A DNA stretch of 14,927 bases from CAZGMN01 sp964645765 (GCA_964645765.1 CAZYBE010000055.1:1-14927); one strand, 5' to 3'; shown: positions 7,153 through 13,325, counted from the stretch's first letter. Numbers and translations: made by a program. The notes: generated by a model not told the origin, from the letters alone.

Positions 7153-7338
7153 ATGGCAAAAATATCTTCCGTGGTCAAAAGTCAAAGAGAGCCGAAATAT
7201 CCGACAAGAAGAAAGAGTCGCTGTCGAATATGCGGCCGCGCCAAGGGATATTACCGGAAGTTTGATATGTGCCGGCTGTGCTTGCGCGAGTTAGCCTTGA
7301 AAGGCGAACTGCCAGGAATTGTGAAGGCTTCATGGTAA
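7153..7338 (+). CDS. rpsN: 30S ribosomal protein S14, short zinc-binding type
   Basis: S14 is a head protein of the 30S subunit. At 61 residues this is the short type (often called S14 type Z), not the roughly 100-residue zinc-free form. The zinc ribbon is intact with C24/C27 and C40/C43 (CRICGRAKGYYRKFDMCRLC). The C-terminus GELPGIVKASW is diagnostic. The ATG at 7153 lies 12 bases after the rplE stop, with GAGGG at 7142-7146. It is the last gene before a 212-nt gap that interrupts the otherwise gap-free spc block. Confidence 0.97.
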   Translation: MAKISSVVKSQREPKYPTRRKSRCRICGRAKGYYRKFDMCRLCLRELALKGELPGIVKASW

Positions 7339-7348
7339 GAGAGATAAT

Positions 7349-7498
7349 ATGATCAGGCTGGGTGTTACGAAAACACGCAGGCTTTGCCCCAGCGAGGCAA
7401 AGCCTGCTCGGTTTCAGGCTTCGCTCTCCTCTCCCTTCGGTCGAGGAACCATGCCCGCTCAGCCTTCAAACGGTTTTCTCAACACCCAGCCTGATCAT
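7349..7498. repeat. 150-nt nested palindromic repeat between rpsN and rpsH (repeat family copy A)
   Basis: The outer arms ATGATCAGGCTGGGTGTT (7349-7366) and AACACCCAGCCTGATCAT (7481-7498) are perfect 18-bp inverted repeats. After two mismatched positions, pairing resumes for six more bases (GAAAAC 7369-7374 with GTTTTC 7473-7478). Inside lies a perfect 12-bp hairpin (7377-7407) and weaker inverted segments (7411-7420 with 7461-7471). Positions 7351-7380 match copy B upstream of rpoA at 29 of 30 bases. No transposase or convincing ORF is present. The terminal inverted repeats with an internal filler resemble a small non-autonomous element (MITE or REP/BIME-like), though a conserved operon RNA structure is also possible. 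The next bases begin a T tract. Confidence 0.85.
7377..7407 (+). other. Perfect 12-bp hairpin inside repeat copy A
   Basis: GCAGGCTTTGCC (7377-7388) and GGCAAAGCCTGC (7396-7407) are exact reverse complements around a 7-base loop, CCAGCGA. The stem is GC-rich and would be very stable in the transcript. It is nested in the large palindrome and absent from copy B, so it belongs to the extra internal part of copy A. It has no T tract behind it, so it is not itself a canonical intrinsic terminator. Confidence 0.8.
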
Positions 7499-7505
7499 TT
7501 TTTTT
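7473..7505 (+). terminator. Terminator-like 3' arm plus T tract upstream of rpsH
   Basis: The right arm of the large palindrome (7473-7498) runs into eight consecutive T residues (7498-7505). A stable stem followed by a U tract is the form of an intrinsic terminator. The pairing partner is about 100 nt upstream (7349-7374), so the loop is long and structured. Full termination here would cut off rpsH to secY and downstream essential genes unless a second promoter exists. Partial attenuation, an RNA processing site, or no function are all more plausible than complete termination. This is inferred from shape only. Confidence 0.3.
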
Positions 7506-7550
7506 AACGGACGTGGAAATGATTATGATATTTGGGAAAAGGATGAGAAG
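7499..7550 (+). promoter_or_regulatory. Short spacer and ribosome binding site that decides the rpsH start
   Basis: After the palindrome there is a T run, then an AT-rich stretch, then AAAAGGA at 7537-7543, seven bases before the ATG at 7551. This ribosome binding site, together with the conserved first residues MSLTDPIADMLTRIRN, sets the rpsH start even though the frame is open further upstream. No convincing -35/-10 pair was found. Confidence 0.65.
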
Positions 7551-7949
7551 ATGAGCTTAACAGACCCTATTGCCGATATGTTAACCAGGATCAGGAACGC
7601 AGTCCATGTCAAGAAGAAAGAAGTGAACATTCCGTCCTCCCGGCTGTCTGTCGAGATAGCAAAAATTCTGAAGGATGAGGGATACATTAAAAATTTCAAA
7701 GTTATCGATGACAACAAGCAGGGCATTCTCAATATTAGCCTCAGGTACACAGAGGAGGATGAGAGTGCGATTGCCGGACTGCGTCGGGTCAGCACGCCCG
7801 GCCGGCGAATATACTGCAAGGCAGACTCTATCCCCAAGGTTCTCGGCGGGCTGGGAATCGTCGTCGTCTCCACTTCAAAGGGAATTCTGGATGGGAAAAA
7901 GTGTGAAGAGCTTGGAGTCGGCGGAGAGGTTTTATGCCAAATCTGGTGA
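7551..7949 (+). CDS. rpsH: 30S ribosomal protein S8
   Basis: S8 is a primary 16S rRNA-binding protein. In E. coli it also represses the spc operon. From ATG 7551 the product is 132 residues, the normal size. It reads SLTDPIADMLTRIRNA at the N-terminus, then VNIPSSRLSVEIAKILKDEGYI, RVSTPGRRIYCKADSIPKVLGGLGI (about 82-106), and ends with GGEVLCQIW, all diagnostic. The frame is open back to a GTG at 7362 inside the palindromic repeat. That upstream stretch has no S8 homology and no good ribosome binding site, so the start at 7551 is preferred. Confidence 0.98.
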   Translation: MSLTDPIADMLTRIRNAVHVKKKEVNIPSSRLSVEIAKILKDEGYIKNFKVIDDNKQGILNISLRYTEEDESAIAGLRRVSTPGRRIYCKADSIPKVLGGLGIVVVSTSKGILDGKKCEELGVGGEVLCQIW

Positions 7950-7974
7950 GCATGGAAGAAGGGAGAGTATCAAG

Positions 7975-8526
7975 ATGTCTCGAGTAGGAAATCGGCCTTT
8001 GGAATTGCCGGAGCAGGTTAAAGTGAACATCCTTCCAGAAAAGCTCGAATTTGAAGGGCCAAAAGGGAAGCTCTCTGTGGACTTGCAGTCAGGGATTAAA
8101 GCGAAAATCGAAGCGAGACGCCTCGTCCTGACTCGCTCGGATGATTCCAAAGAGCAGCGCTCCTTGCATGGTTTATGCCGGAGTCTGGCAAATAATGCTG
8201 TTATCGGCGTCACCCAGGGTTTCTCCAAAGGACTGGAAATAGTCGGGGTCGGATATCGAGCCAAGCTTGAGAAAGACAAGCTCGAGTTGAGCTTGGGATA
8301 TGCCAGGCCGATTGTCTACGAGGTGCCGCATGATATCCAGGTCACCGTCGAAAAACCGACTTTGATTACGGTTAAAGGAATAGATAAACAGCGTGTCGGC
8401 CAGGTCGCCGATGAGATTCGCAGGTTTCGCAGACCTGACCCCTACAAGCTCAAAGGGATTCGCTATGTCGGTGAGCGCTTGATTAAGAAGGAACGAAAAG
8501 CAGGAGTGACCAGTGCACAAGGATAA
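7975..8526 (+). CDS. rplF: 50S ribosomal protein L6
   Basis: L6 lies near the sarcin-ricin loop and the factor-binding site. From ATG 7975 it is 183 residues, matching the family (about 175-185). It starts MSRVGNRPLELPEQVKVNI and has the duplicated alpha-beta domains with FEGPKGKLSV, LANNAVIGVTQGFSKGLEIVGVGYRA (about 72-97), LGYARPIVYEVPHDI, then VADEIRRFRRPDPYKLKGIRYVGE. The frame is open upstream into rpsH, but the conserved SRVG start and an AAGGGAG ribosome binding site (7959-7965) support 7975. Its 3' end overlaps rplR by 14 bases. Confidence 0.98.
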   Translation: MSRVGNRPLELPEQVKVNILPEKLEFEGPKGKLSVDLQSGIKAKIEARRLVLTRSDDSKEQRSLHGLCRSLANNAVIGVTQGFSKGLEIVGVGYRAKLEKDKLELSLGYARPIVYEVPHDIQVTVEKPTLITVKGIDKQRVGQVADEIRRFRRPDPYKLKGIRYVGERLIKKERKAGVTSAQG

Positions 8527-8887
8527 AGTTATAGTCAAGAAAAAAGCCAAAGAGAGGATAAGAAAGAGAATCCGCAAGAAGGTCAGGGGCACTTCCGAAA
8601 GACCGAGAATTTGTGTCTTCAAGAGTAACCGTTATGTCTATGCCCAAGCCTTAAACGACGAGAGCGGCCGTGTTTTGGTTTCTGCGACGACACTGGAGAA
8701 AGAATTCAAACAAGAGAATAAAAATCATAAAAAAATAGAAGCTTGTCAGAATTTGGGTCGTATCATGGGAAAGAGGCTCAAGGAGAAAAATATTAATAAA
8801 ATAGTCTTTGACAGAAGAATTTATCCCTATCATGGTCGGATTAAGGCCTTGGCCGAGGCCATGAGAAAGGAGGGAATAATTTTTTAA
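8513..8887 (+). CDS. rplR: 50S ribosomal protein L18
   Basis: L18 binds 5S rRNA in the central protuberance. The product is 124 residues, within the usual 115-125. It starts with a very basic N-terminal tail (KKKAKERIRKRIRKKVRG), followed by SERPRICVFKSNRYVYAQALND (about 28-49) and ends VFDRRIYPYHGRIKALAEAMRKEGIIF, the family signature. The start is GTG at 8513, inside the end of rplF. AGGAG at 8502-8506, six bases upstream, supports it. Confidence 0.96.
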   Translation: MHKDKVIVKKKAKERIRKRIRKKVRGTSERPRICVFKSNRYVYAQALNDESGRVLVSATTLEKEFKQENKNHKKIEACQNLGRIMGKRLKEKNINKIVFDRRIYPYHGRIKALAEAMRKEGIIF

Positions 8888-8897
8888 CAGACCCTTC

Positions 8898-8904
8898 AAG
8901 GAGG
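8898..8904 (+). promoter_or_regulatory. Strong Shine-Dalgarno for rpsE
   Basis: AAGGAGG is complementary to the anti-Shine-Dalgarno core. It lies seven bases before the GTG at 8912 and so fixes that codon as the rpsE start. Confidence 0.75.
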
Positions 8905-8911
8905 AATTGCG

Positions 8912-9451
8912 GTGGGCGAAGAAGAAAAAGAAAAAGAGAAAGAAAAGAAAATAATAAAAGCCGAAGAAATAGAGTTTGAACTGAAGGACCAGGTGATCTC
9001 TATTCGAAGAGTGACCAAGGTTGTCAAAGGCGGGAAAAATCTCAGTTTCTCAGCCCTGGCCGCTGTCGGAAACGAGAAGGGCTTGGTTGGAATCGGCAAA
9101 GGGAAGGCTCGAGAGGTTCCCATGGCCATTGCCAAAGCTGTGGAGAACGCCAAGAAGAATATGATTAAAGTGTCGCTTCATGGAACAACCATCCCCCACC
9201 TCATCACCGGGCATCAGGGAGCAGGGATTGTCATTCTTCGCCCGGCATCAAAAGGGACGGGTGTCATTGCCGGAGGCGCGGTGAGAGTCATCATGGAACT
9301 GGCTGGAGTCAAGGACGTTCTGACCAAATCGATCAAAAGCAGCAATTCGATAAGCGTTGCCCATGCCACCATGGATGCTTTGAAGAAGCTGAAGAGTCCG
9401 GAGGAAGTGGCAAAGGTTAGAGGAAAGACAAAGGAAACCATATGGCAGTGA
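8912..9451 (+). CDS. rpsE: 30S ribosomal protein S5
   Basis: S5 is at the mRNA entry channel and affects decoding accuracy. The product is 179 residues, against about 160-170 in many bacteria. The difference is mainly an N-terminal extension of alternating Glu and Lys (residues 2-13). The dsRBD-like domain has RRVTKVVKGGKNLSFSALA (about 32-50) and NEKGLVGIGKGKAREVPMAI. The C-terminal domain has ILRPASKGTGVIAGGAVRVIME and VAHATMDALKKLKSPEEVA. The GTG start at 8912 has a near-perfect Shine-Dalgarno. The last ten bases overlap rpmD. Confidence 0.97.
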   Translation: MGEEEKEKEKEKKIIKAEEIEFELKDQVISIRRVTKVVKGGKNLSFSALAAVGNEKGLVGIGKGKAREVPMAIAKAVENAKKNMIKVSLHGTTIPHLITGHQGAGIVILRPASKGTGVIAGGAVRVIMELAGVKDVLTKSIKSSNSISVAHATMDALKKLKSPEEVAKVRGKTKETIWQ

Positions 9452-9705
9452 AAGAAAGAAGAGCGAAAAAAAGTCCGGAAGAGGGAAAAACCGGGGCGCA
9501 AGCTGTCAAGCCCCAGGAAAAAAAATTAAAGATAAAACTTGTGCGAAGCCTCATCGGATATCCCCAAACGCAGAGGGAAGTGGTGAAAGGCCTGGGCTTA
9601 AGAAAGGTGAACTCTGAGGTTGTGCGCAGAGATTGTCCTGAGATATGGGGGATGGTCAAGAAGGTTCCGCATCTGGTCAAAGTGGAGGTTTTAGAGCAGA
9701 AATGA
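9442..9705 (+). CDS. rpmD: 50S ribosomal protein L30 with N-terminal extension
   Basis: L30 is a small 23S rRNA-binding protein absent from some bacteria. The core begins at about residue 28 (LKIKLVRSLIGYPQTQREVVKGLGLRK) and ends near residue 85, the usual family length of about 60. Ahead of it is a 27-residue Lys/Glu/Ala/Pro-rich segment (MAVKERRAKKSPEEGKTGAQ onward) with no family counterpart that I recognise. The ATG at 9442 overlaps the end of rpsE by ten bases and has AAGGA at 9431-9435. The in-frame GTG two codons later is less well placed. The stop overlaps the rplO ATG (ATGA). Confidence 0.93.
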   Translation: MAVKERRAKKSPEEGKTGAQAVKPQEKKLKIKLVRSLIGYPQTQREVVKGLGLRKVNSEVVRRDCPEIWGMVKKVPHLVKVEVLEQK

Positions 9706-10148
9706 ATCTGAGCAGTCTTCATTCAGCTAAAGGTTCGAGAAAAGACAGAAAGAGGGTTGGACGTGGTCCAGGCTCAGGTAGAGGAAAAACAGCCGGAAGA
9801 GGCACAAAGGGTCAATTGGCCGGTAGCGGCTATTCAAGCTATGGAGGATTTGAAGGCGGACAGATGCCCCTTCACCGCCGGCTGCCCAAACGTGGGTTCA
9901 CCAATATTTTTGGAAAGGACTACAGCGAGGTCAACCTGGATAGACTGGAGAAAATCAAGAAAGAAGAAGTCAAAACGAAAGATTTGGTGGAGGCCGGCAT
10001 CATCAAGAGGGAGTCGGAATCCGTAAAAATATTAGGGCGTGGAAGAATCTCTTCTGCAAAGACAATCCATGCCCATAAATTTTCCCGCTCCGCTATGAAG
10101 AAAATCGAGGAGGCGGGAGGAAAAGCAATTATCATTGGAAGCAAATAA
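9702..10148 (+). CDS. rplO: 50S ribosomal protein L15
   Basis: L15 is a late-assembling protein that bridges 23S rRNA domains. From ATG 9702 it is 148 residues, the typical length. It has the glycine- and basic-rich N-terminal extension RVGRGPGSGRGKTAGRGTKG (18-37), GGFEGGQMPLHRRLPKRGF (48-66), and the C-terminal globular part with KILGRGRISSAKTIHAHKFS. The frame is open upstream within rpmD, but the ATGA overlap with the rpmD stop and the conserved NLSSLHSAKGSRK start place it at 9702. It ends in a one-base TAATG overlap with secY. Confidence 0.97.
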   Translation: MNLSSLHSAKGSRKDRKRVGRGPGSGRGKTAGRGTKGQLAGSGYSSYGGFEGGQMPLHRRLPKRGFTNIFGKDYSEVNLDRLEKIKKEEVKTKDLVEAGIIKRESESVKILGRGRISSAKTIHAHKFSRSAMKKIEEAGGKAIIIGSK

Positions 10149-11530
10149 TGTTAGAGAGCATCAAAAACATCTTCAGCATCCCTGACCTTAGGAAAAGGGT
10201 TATCTTCACCCTTCTTCTTTTGGCCGTTTACCGGGTTGGCTGGCAAATTCCTAATCCAGGAATCAGCGCCGCAGCCTTGGCCGAGTTCTGGCAAGCTCAG
10301 AAAGGAACAGTCCTGGGCCTTGTCGACCTTTTCTCAGGGAGGAATATGTCCAAGATGACAATCTTTGCCCTGGGGATCATGCCCTATATCAGCGCCTCGA
10401 TCATCCTCCAATTGCTGCAAGTGGTCTGGCCGTATCTAGAGAAACTATCAAAAGAAGGGGAGCTGGGCAGGCGCAAGATAACCCAATACACCAGATACGG
10501 GACAATTCTTATCTGCGCCATTCAAGCCTCGGCCATCGCCCTTTGGCTGAAGAGTTTGAGGAGTCCAACGAGCAACGCACCCATTGTTCCTGGCGGAGGT
10601 CCAGGTTTTGTCCTGCTGACTGTCTTGACCTTAACCACAGGAACAGTCTTTGTCATGTGGCTGGGGGAACAGATATCAGAAAGGGGAATAGGCAATGGAA
10701 TCTCACTCATCATTTTCGCCGGGATTGTCGTTGATGTCCCCCGCAACATCCAGAGCATTATCAGCGGCTTGAGAGGGGGAACATACGGTCTTGTTCGGGT
10801 CATCTTTCTGGCGATACTGATGGTCGCGGTCAACGCCGTCATCGTCTTTGTCGAACGGGGGCAGAGAAGGATACCTGTTTCTTATGCTAAAAGAATAGTG
10901 GGGAGGAAAATCTATGGAGGACAGAGCACCCATCTTCCACTCAGGGTGAACACCGGAGGCGTTATTCCCATCATTTTTGCCGCTTCGGTCATAACCATTC
11001 CAGGGACAATCTCTCAATTCGTGAAGCATCCCATTTTCCAGCAGCTTGCTACCCAGTTCCACTTAGGCATGCCTCTTTATAATGTGCTCTACATCGCTTC
11101 CATCATCTTCTTCACCTATTTCTATGTTTCCATCATCTTCAATCCCGTTGATGTGGCGGACAATTTACGAAAATATGGTGGTTTTATTCCAGGGATAAGA
11201 CCGGGAAAAAACACCTCTGATTTTATCGACAATATTCTTTCACGGATTACTCTCATTGGCGCAATTTATTTGGCAGCCATCGCCATCATGCCCGAGTTCA
11301 TCCTCACCGGCTTCAAGGTTCAGACTCTTCCTTTTATCGGCAACTTCTTGGGAGCGAATTTGCCTGACTGGTTTATAAACGGATTGAGCATCGACATCTA
11401 CTTTGGAGGAACATCGATACTCATTGTCGTCGGAGTGGCCATGGACACCATGCAGCAGGTCGAAGCCCAGCTCATCATGCGGCACTATGACGGCTTCATG
11501 CGGCGCGGCCGGATAAGGGGAAGAAGATGA
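10148..11530 (+). CDS. secY: SecY, pore subunit of the Sec protein translocase
   Basis: SecY forms the channel of SecYEG in the cytoplasmic membrane. The product is 460 residues, with ten predicted transmembrane segments expected and hydrophobic stretches visible from about residue 17 to 440. The N-terminal region FSIPDLRKRVIFTLLLLAVY, the plug/TM2 region LFSGRNMSKMTIFALGIMPYISASI (61-85) and WLGEQISERGIGNGISLIIF (171-190) are conserved. So are the C4 loop (QRRIPVSYAKR, 239-249), YGGQSTHLPLRVNTGGVIP, and the C5 loop with the SecA/ribosome-binding Arg351 in GIRPG. The C-terminus holds MRHYDGFM. It follows rplO with a TAATG overlap, as in the classical spc operon, and overlaps adk (ATGA). Confidence 0.98.
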   Translation: MLESIKNIFSIPDLRKRVIFTLLLLAVYRVGWQIPNPGISAAALAEFWQAQKGTVLGLVDLFSGRNMSKMTIFALGIMPYISASIILQLLQVVWPYLEKLSKEGELGRRKITQYTRYGTILICAIQASAIALWLKSLRSPTSNAPIVPGGGPGFVLLTVLTLTTGTVFVMWLGEQISERGIGNGISLIIFAGIVVDVPRNIQSIISGLRGGTYGLVRVIFLAILMVAVNAVIVFVERGQRRIPVSYAKRIVGRKIYGGQSTHLPLRVNTGGVIPIIFAASVITIPGTISQFVKHPIFQQLATQFHLGMPLYNVLYIASIIFFTYFYVSIIFNPVDVADNLRKYGGFIPGIRPGKNTSDFIDNILSRITLIGAIYLAAIAIMPEFILTGFKVQTLPFIGNFLGANLPDWFINGLSIDIYFGGTSILIVVGVAMDTMQQVEAQLIMRHYDGFMRRGRIRGRR

Positions 11531-12201
11531 TGAGAATTATCTTGCTCGGGCTTCCTGGCTCTGGAAAAGGAACCCAGGCCGAGCTCATTCAAAAAAAATA
11601 TGGCTTCCCCAAGATTTCCAGCGGAGACCTTCTTCGTCGAGAGGTTCAGGAAGGAACAGATTTAGGCAAGAAAGCTGAGAGCTTTATGAACCGAGGCGGA
11701 TTGGTCAGCGATGACATCGTGGCGGAGATGATCAAGAACAGAATTTCCCTCCCAGACTGCAAGCGCGGTTATATTCTGGATGGCTTTCCTCGGAACATCG
11801 CTCAGGCTCATTGGCTGGAAAAGATGGCAGGCAAGAACCCAGAGATTGCGGTTGAAATTCATTTGAGCGAGAAGACTTTAGTCTCAAGGCTTGCCTCGCG
11901 AAGGATTTGCTCCCGATGCGGAGCCATCTATAGCTCTGAGACTCAAAACCCGAAGAAAGAGGGAATTTGTGACGTCTGTCAGGGAGCGCTCATCCAGAGA
12001 AAGGACGACACAGCGCCGGTTATCGAGAAGAGGCTTCGAGTTTATGAGACGGAGACAGCAGCGCTCATCGATTATTATCGGAGAAAAGGAGTCTATCAAC
12101 GAATAGATGGAGAAGGGAAGGTCGAAACTGTCTTTGGCCAGGTCTGTTCCATTCTCGATAGGGAGATTCGGAAATCCAGAGAAGTTGAGGCTGCACGATG
12201 A
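11527..12201 (+). CDS. adk: Adenylate kinase, zinc-LID form
   Basis: Adenylate kinase converts ATP plus AMP to two ADP in the cytoplasm. The product is 224 residues. The P-loop GLPGSGKGT is at 8-16, the NMP-binding region follows with ISSGDLLRREV, and DGFPRN is at 85-90. The long LID domain has four cysteines, C128/C131 and C148/C151, the zinc-binding arrangement found in many Gram-positives and other phyla. RKDDTAPVIEKRLRVYE covers the conserved catalytic Arg region. ATG at 11527 overlaps the secY stop (ATGA). The next codon is also ATG, so translation could start one codon later. The AAGGGGAAGAAG upstream is the ribosome binding site. Confidence 0.97.
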   Translation: MMRIILLGLPGSGKGTQAELIQKKYGFPKISSGDLLRREVQEGTDLGKKAESFMNRGGLVSDDIVAEMIKNRISLPDCKRGYILDGFPRNIAQAHWLEKMAGKNPEIAVEIHLSEKTLVSRLASRRICSRCGAIYSSETQNPKKEGICDVCQGALIQRKDDTAPVIEKRLRVYETETAALIDYYRRKGVYQRIDGEGKVETVFGQVCSILDREIRKSREVEAAR

Positions 12202-12989
12202 TTCTCTACAGTCAAGATGAGATTCGCTCGATCAAGCGGAGCAACCAGATCGTGGCCAAGATATTGAACGAGTTGAAAAAGATGATAAGGCCAGGCGTCC
12301 AGACCAAAGAGCTGGATGAGTATGCAGAGATGCGAACCGCAGAGATGAGGGCCCGGCCGGCCTTCAAGGGTTACCGCGGCTATCCTTCTTCACTCTGCGT
12401 CTCGATCAACGAAGAAATTGTCCACGGGATTCCCTCATCCCGGTATCTTCGGGAGGGAGATATCGTCAGTCTCGATTTCGGTGTCCTCTTTGAAGGCTAT
12501 TACGGCGATGCCGCAAAGACTTATGGAGTTGGCGAGATAAGTCAAAGGGCCGCAAGGCTCGTTGAGACCGCTGAGCAGGCTTTTTATAAAGCCATGGAAG
12601 CGATGAAGCCGCAAAACAGGATTTCAGATATCTCTTTTGCCGTTCAGACCTATGTTGAATCCCAGGGATTTTCAGTCATTCGAGCCTTTGTCGGCCATGG
12701 AATCGGTCTTTCCCTCCATGAAGAGCCTCAGATCCCCAATTTTGGTTCGCCAGGCCGGGGCCCGACAATAAAACCGGGCATGGTTTTGGCCATAGAGCCG
12801 ATGATAGCCATGGGCGATTGGAACGTGGAGATTCTCGATGATAACTGGACGGCTGTCACCAAGGACAGGAGCCTTGCCTCTCATTTCGAGCATACTGTGG
12901 CCATGAATTCAAGCGGGCCTGTAATTTTGAGCTCGCTCGAGGAGGAGGAAAAGAGCGCATTTTGTCTGAAGGATAACCCGCATGCCTAA
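12198..12989 (+). CDS. map: Methionine aminopeptidase, type I
   Basis: This enzyme removes the initiator Met from nascent proteins with small second residues. The product is 263 residues, the size of bacterial type Ia enzymes without an N-terminal extension. All five metal ligands of the pita-bread fold are visible: D93 (SLDFG), D104 (GDAAKT), H167 (GHGIG), E200 (LAIEPM) and E231 (HFEHT). The substrate-binding histidines H76 (IVHGIP) and H174 are also present. The C-terminus extends about 30 residues past the last ligand, with an acidic patch (LEEEEKS). The ATG overlaps the adk stop (ATGA), and its 3' end overlaps infA by eight bases. Confidence 0.98.
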   Translation: MILYSQDEIRSIKRSNQIVAKILNELKKMIRPGVQTKELDEYAEMRTAEMRARPAFKGYRGYPSSLCVSINEEIVHGIPSSRYLREGDIVSLDFGVLFEGYYGDAAKTYGVGEISQRAARLVETAEQAFYKAMEAMKPQNRISDISFAVQTYVESQGFSVIRAFVGHGIGLSLHEEPQIPNFGSPGRGPTIKPGMVLAIEPMIAMGDWNVEILDDNWTAVTKDRSLASHFEHTVAMNSSGPVILSSLEEEEKSAFCLKDNPHA

Positions 12990-13200
12990 ACAGGATGTTT
13001 TCGAGACAGAAGGCACTGTGATCGAGACTCTACCCAATGCCATGTTTCGGGTGGAATTGGCCAACAAGCATAGAATTTTGGCGCATATATCGGGAAAAAT
13101 GCGGAAGCATTTCATCCGTATTCTTCCCGGAGATAAAGTTCTTGTTGAGCTTTCTCCTTATGATTTGACCAAAGGGAGAATAACTTATCGTTTCAAGTAA
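12982..13200 (+). CDS. infA: Translation initiation factor IF-1
   Basis: IF-1 is a single OB-fold protein that occupies the 30S A site during initiation. The product is 72 residues, the exact family length. It reads EGTVIETLPNAMFRVELANKH, then ILAHISGKMRKHFIRILPGDKV, then VELSPYDLTKGRITYRFK, all canonical. The ATG at 12982 is inside the end of map, with AAGGA at 12970-12974. Its place between map and rpmJ is the common arrangement in bacteria where infA lies in the ribosomal cluster. Confidence 0.98.
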   Translation: MPKQDVFETEGTVIETLPNAMFRVELANKHRILAHISGKMRKHFIRILPGDKVLVELSPYDLTKGRITYRFK

Positions 13201-13211
13201 AAGGAAAAAAA

Positions 13212-13325
13212 ATGAAAGTCAGAGCTTCGGTGAAGAAAATTTGCAGGAACTGCCGAATCGTCAAGAGAAAAGGAGTGTTGCACGTCATCTGCTCCAACCC
13301 GAGGCATAAACAAAGACAAGGTTAG
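13212..13325 (+). CDS. rpmJ: 50S ribosomal protein L36, zinc-binding
   Basis: This 37-residue gene is short but unambiguous: MKVRASVKKICRNCRIVKRK followed by GVLHVICSNPRHKQRQG. L36 is the smallest large-subunit protein and stabilises 23S rRNA near the base of the L7/L12 stalk. The zinc ligands C11, C14, C27 and H32 are all present, so this is the C+ form. An AAAGGA ribosome binding site is centred near 13201-13205, before the ATG at 13212. The stop at 13323-13325 is followed 11 bases later by rpsM. Confidence 0.97.
   Translation: MKVRASVKKICRNCRIVKRKGVLHVICSNPRHKQRQG

Noticed and set aside
7504..7529. Possible internal promoter TTAACG ... TATGAT upstream of rpsH
   Set aside because: The spacing is about 14 bases, too short for sigma-70, and the -35 match is weak.
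7362..7949. A 195-residue version of S8 starting at GTG 7362
   Set aside because: The first 63 codons lie in the palindromic repeat, have no S8 similarity and no good ribosome binding site; ATG 7551 gives a normal S8 with AAAAGGA upstream.
7675..8526. An L6 protein extended 100 residues upstream into rpsH
   Set aside because: The extension is an out-of-frame read of rpsH; the family N-terminus MSRVGNRP begins at 7975.
9645..10148. An L15 protein starting at 9645
   Set aside because: The first 19 codons overlap rpmD in another frame; MNLSSLHSAKGSRK at 9702 matches the family and forms an ATGA junction.
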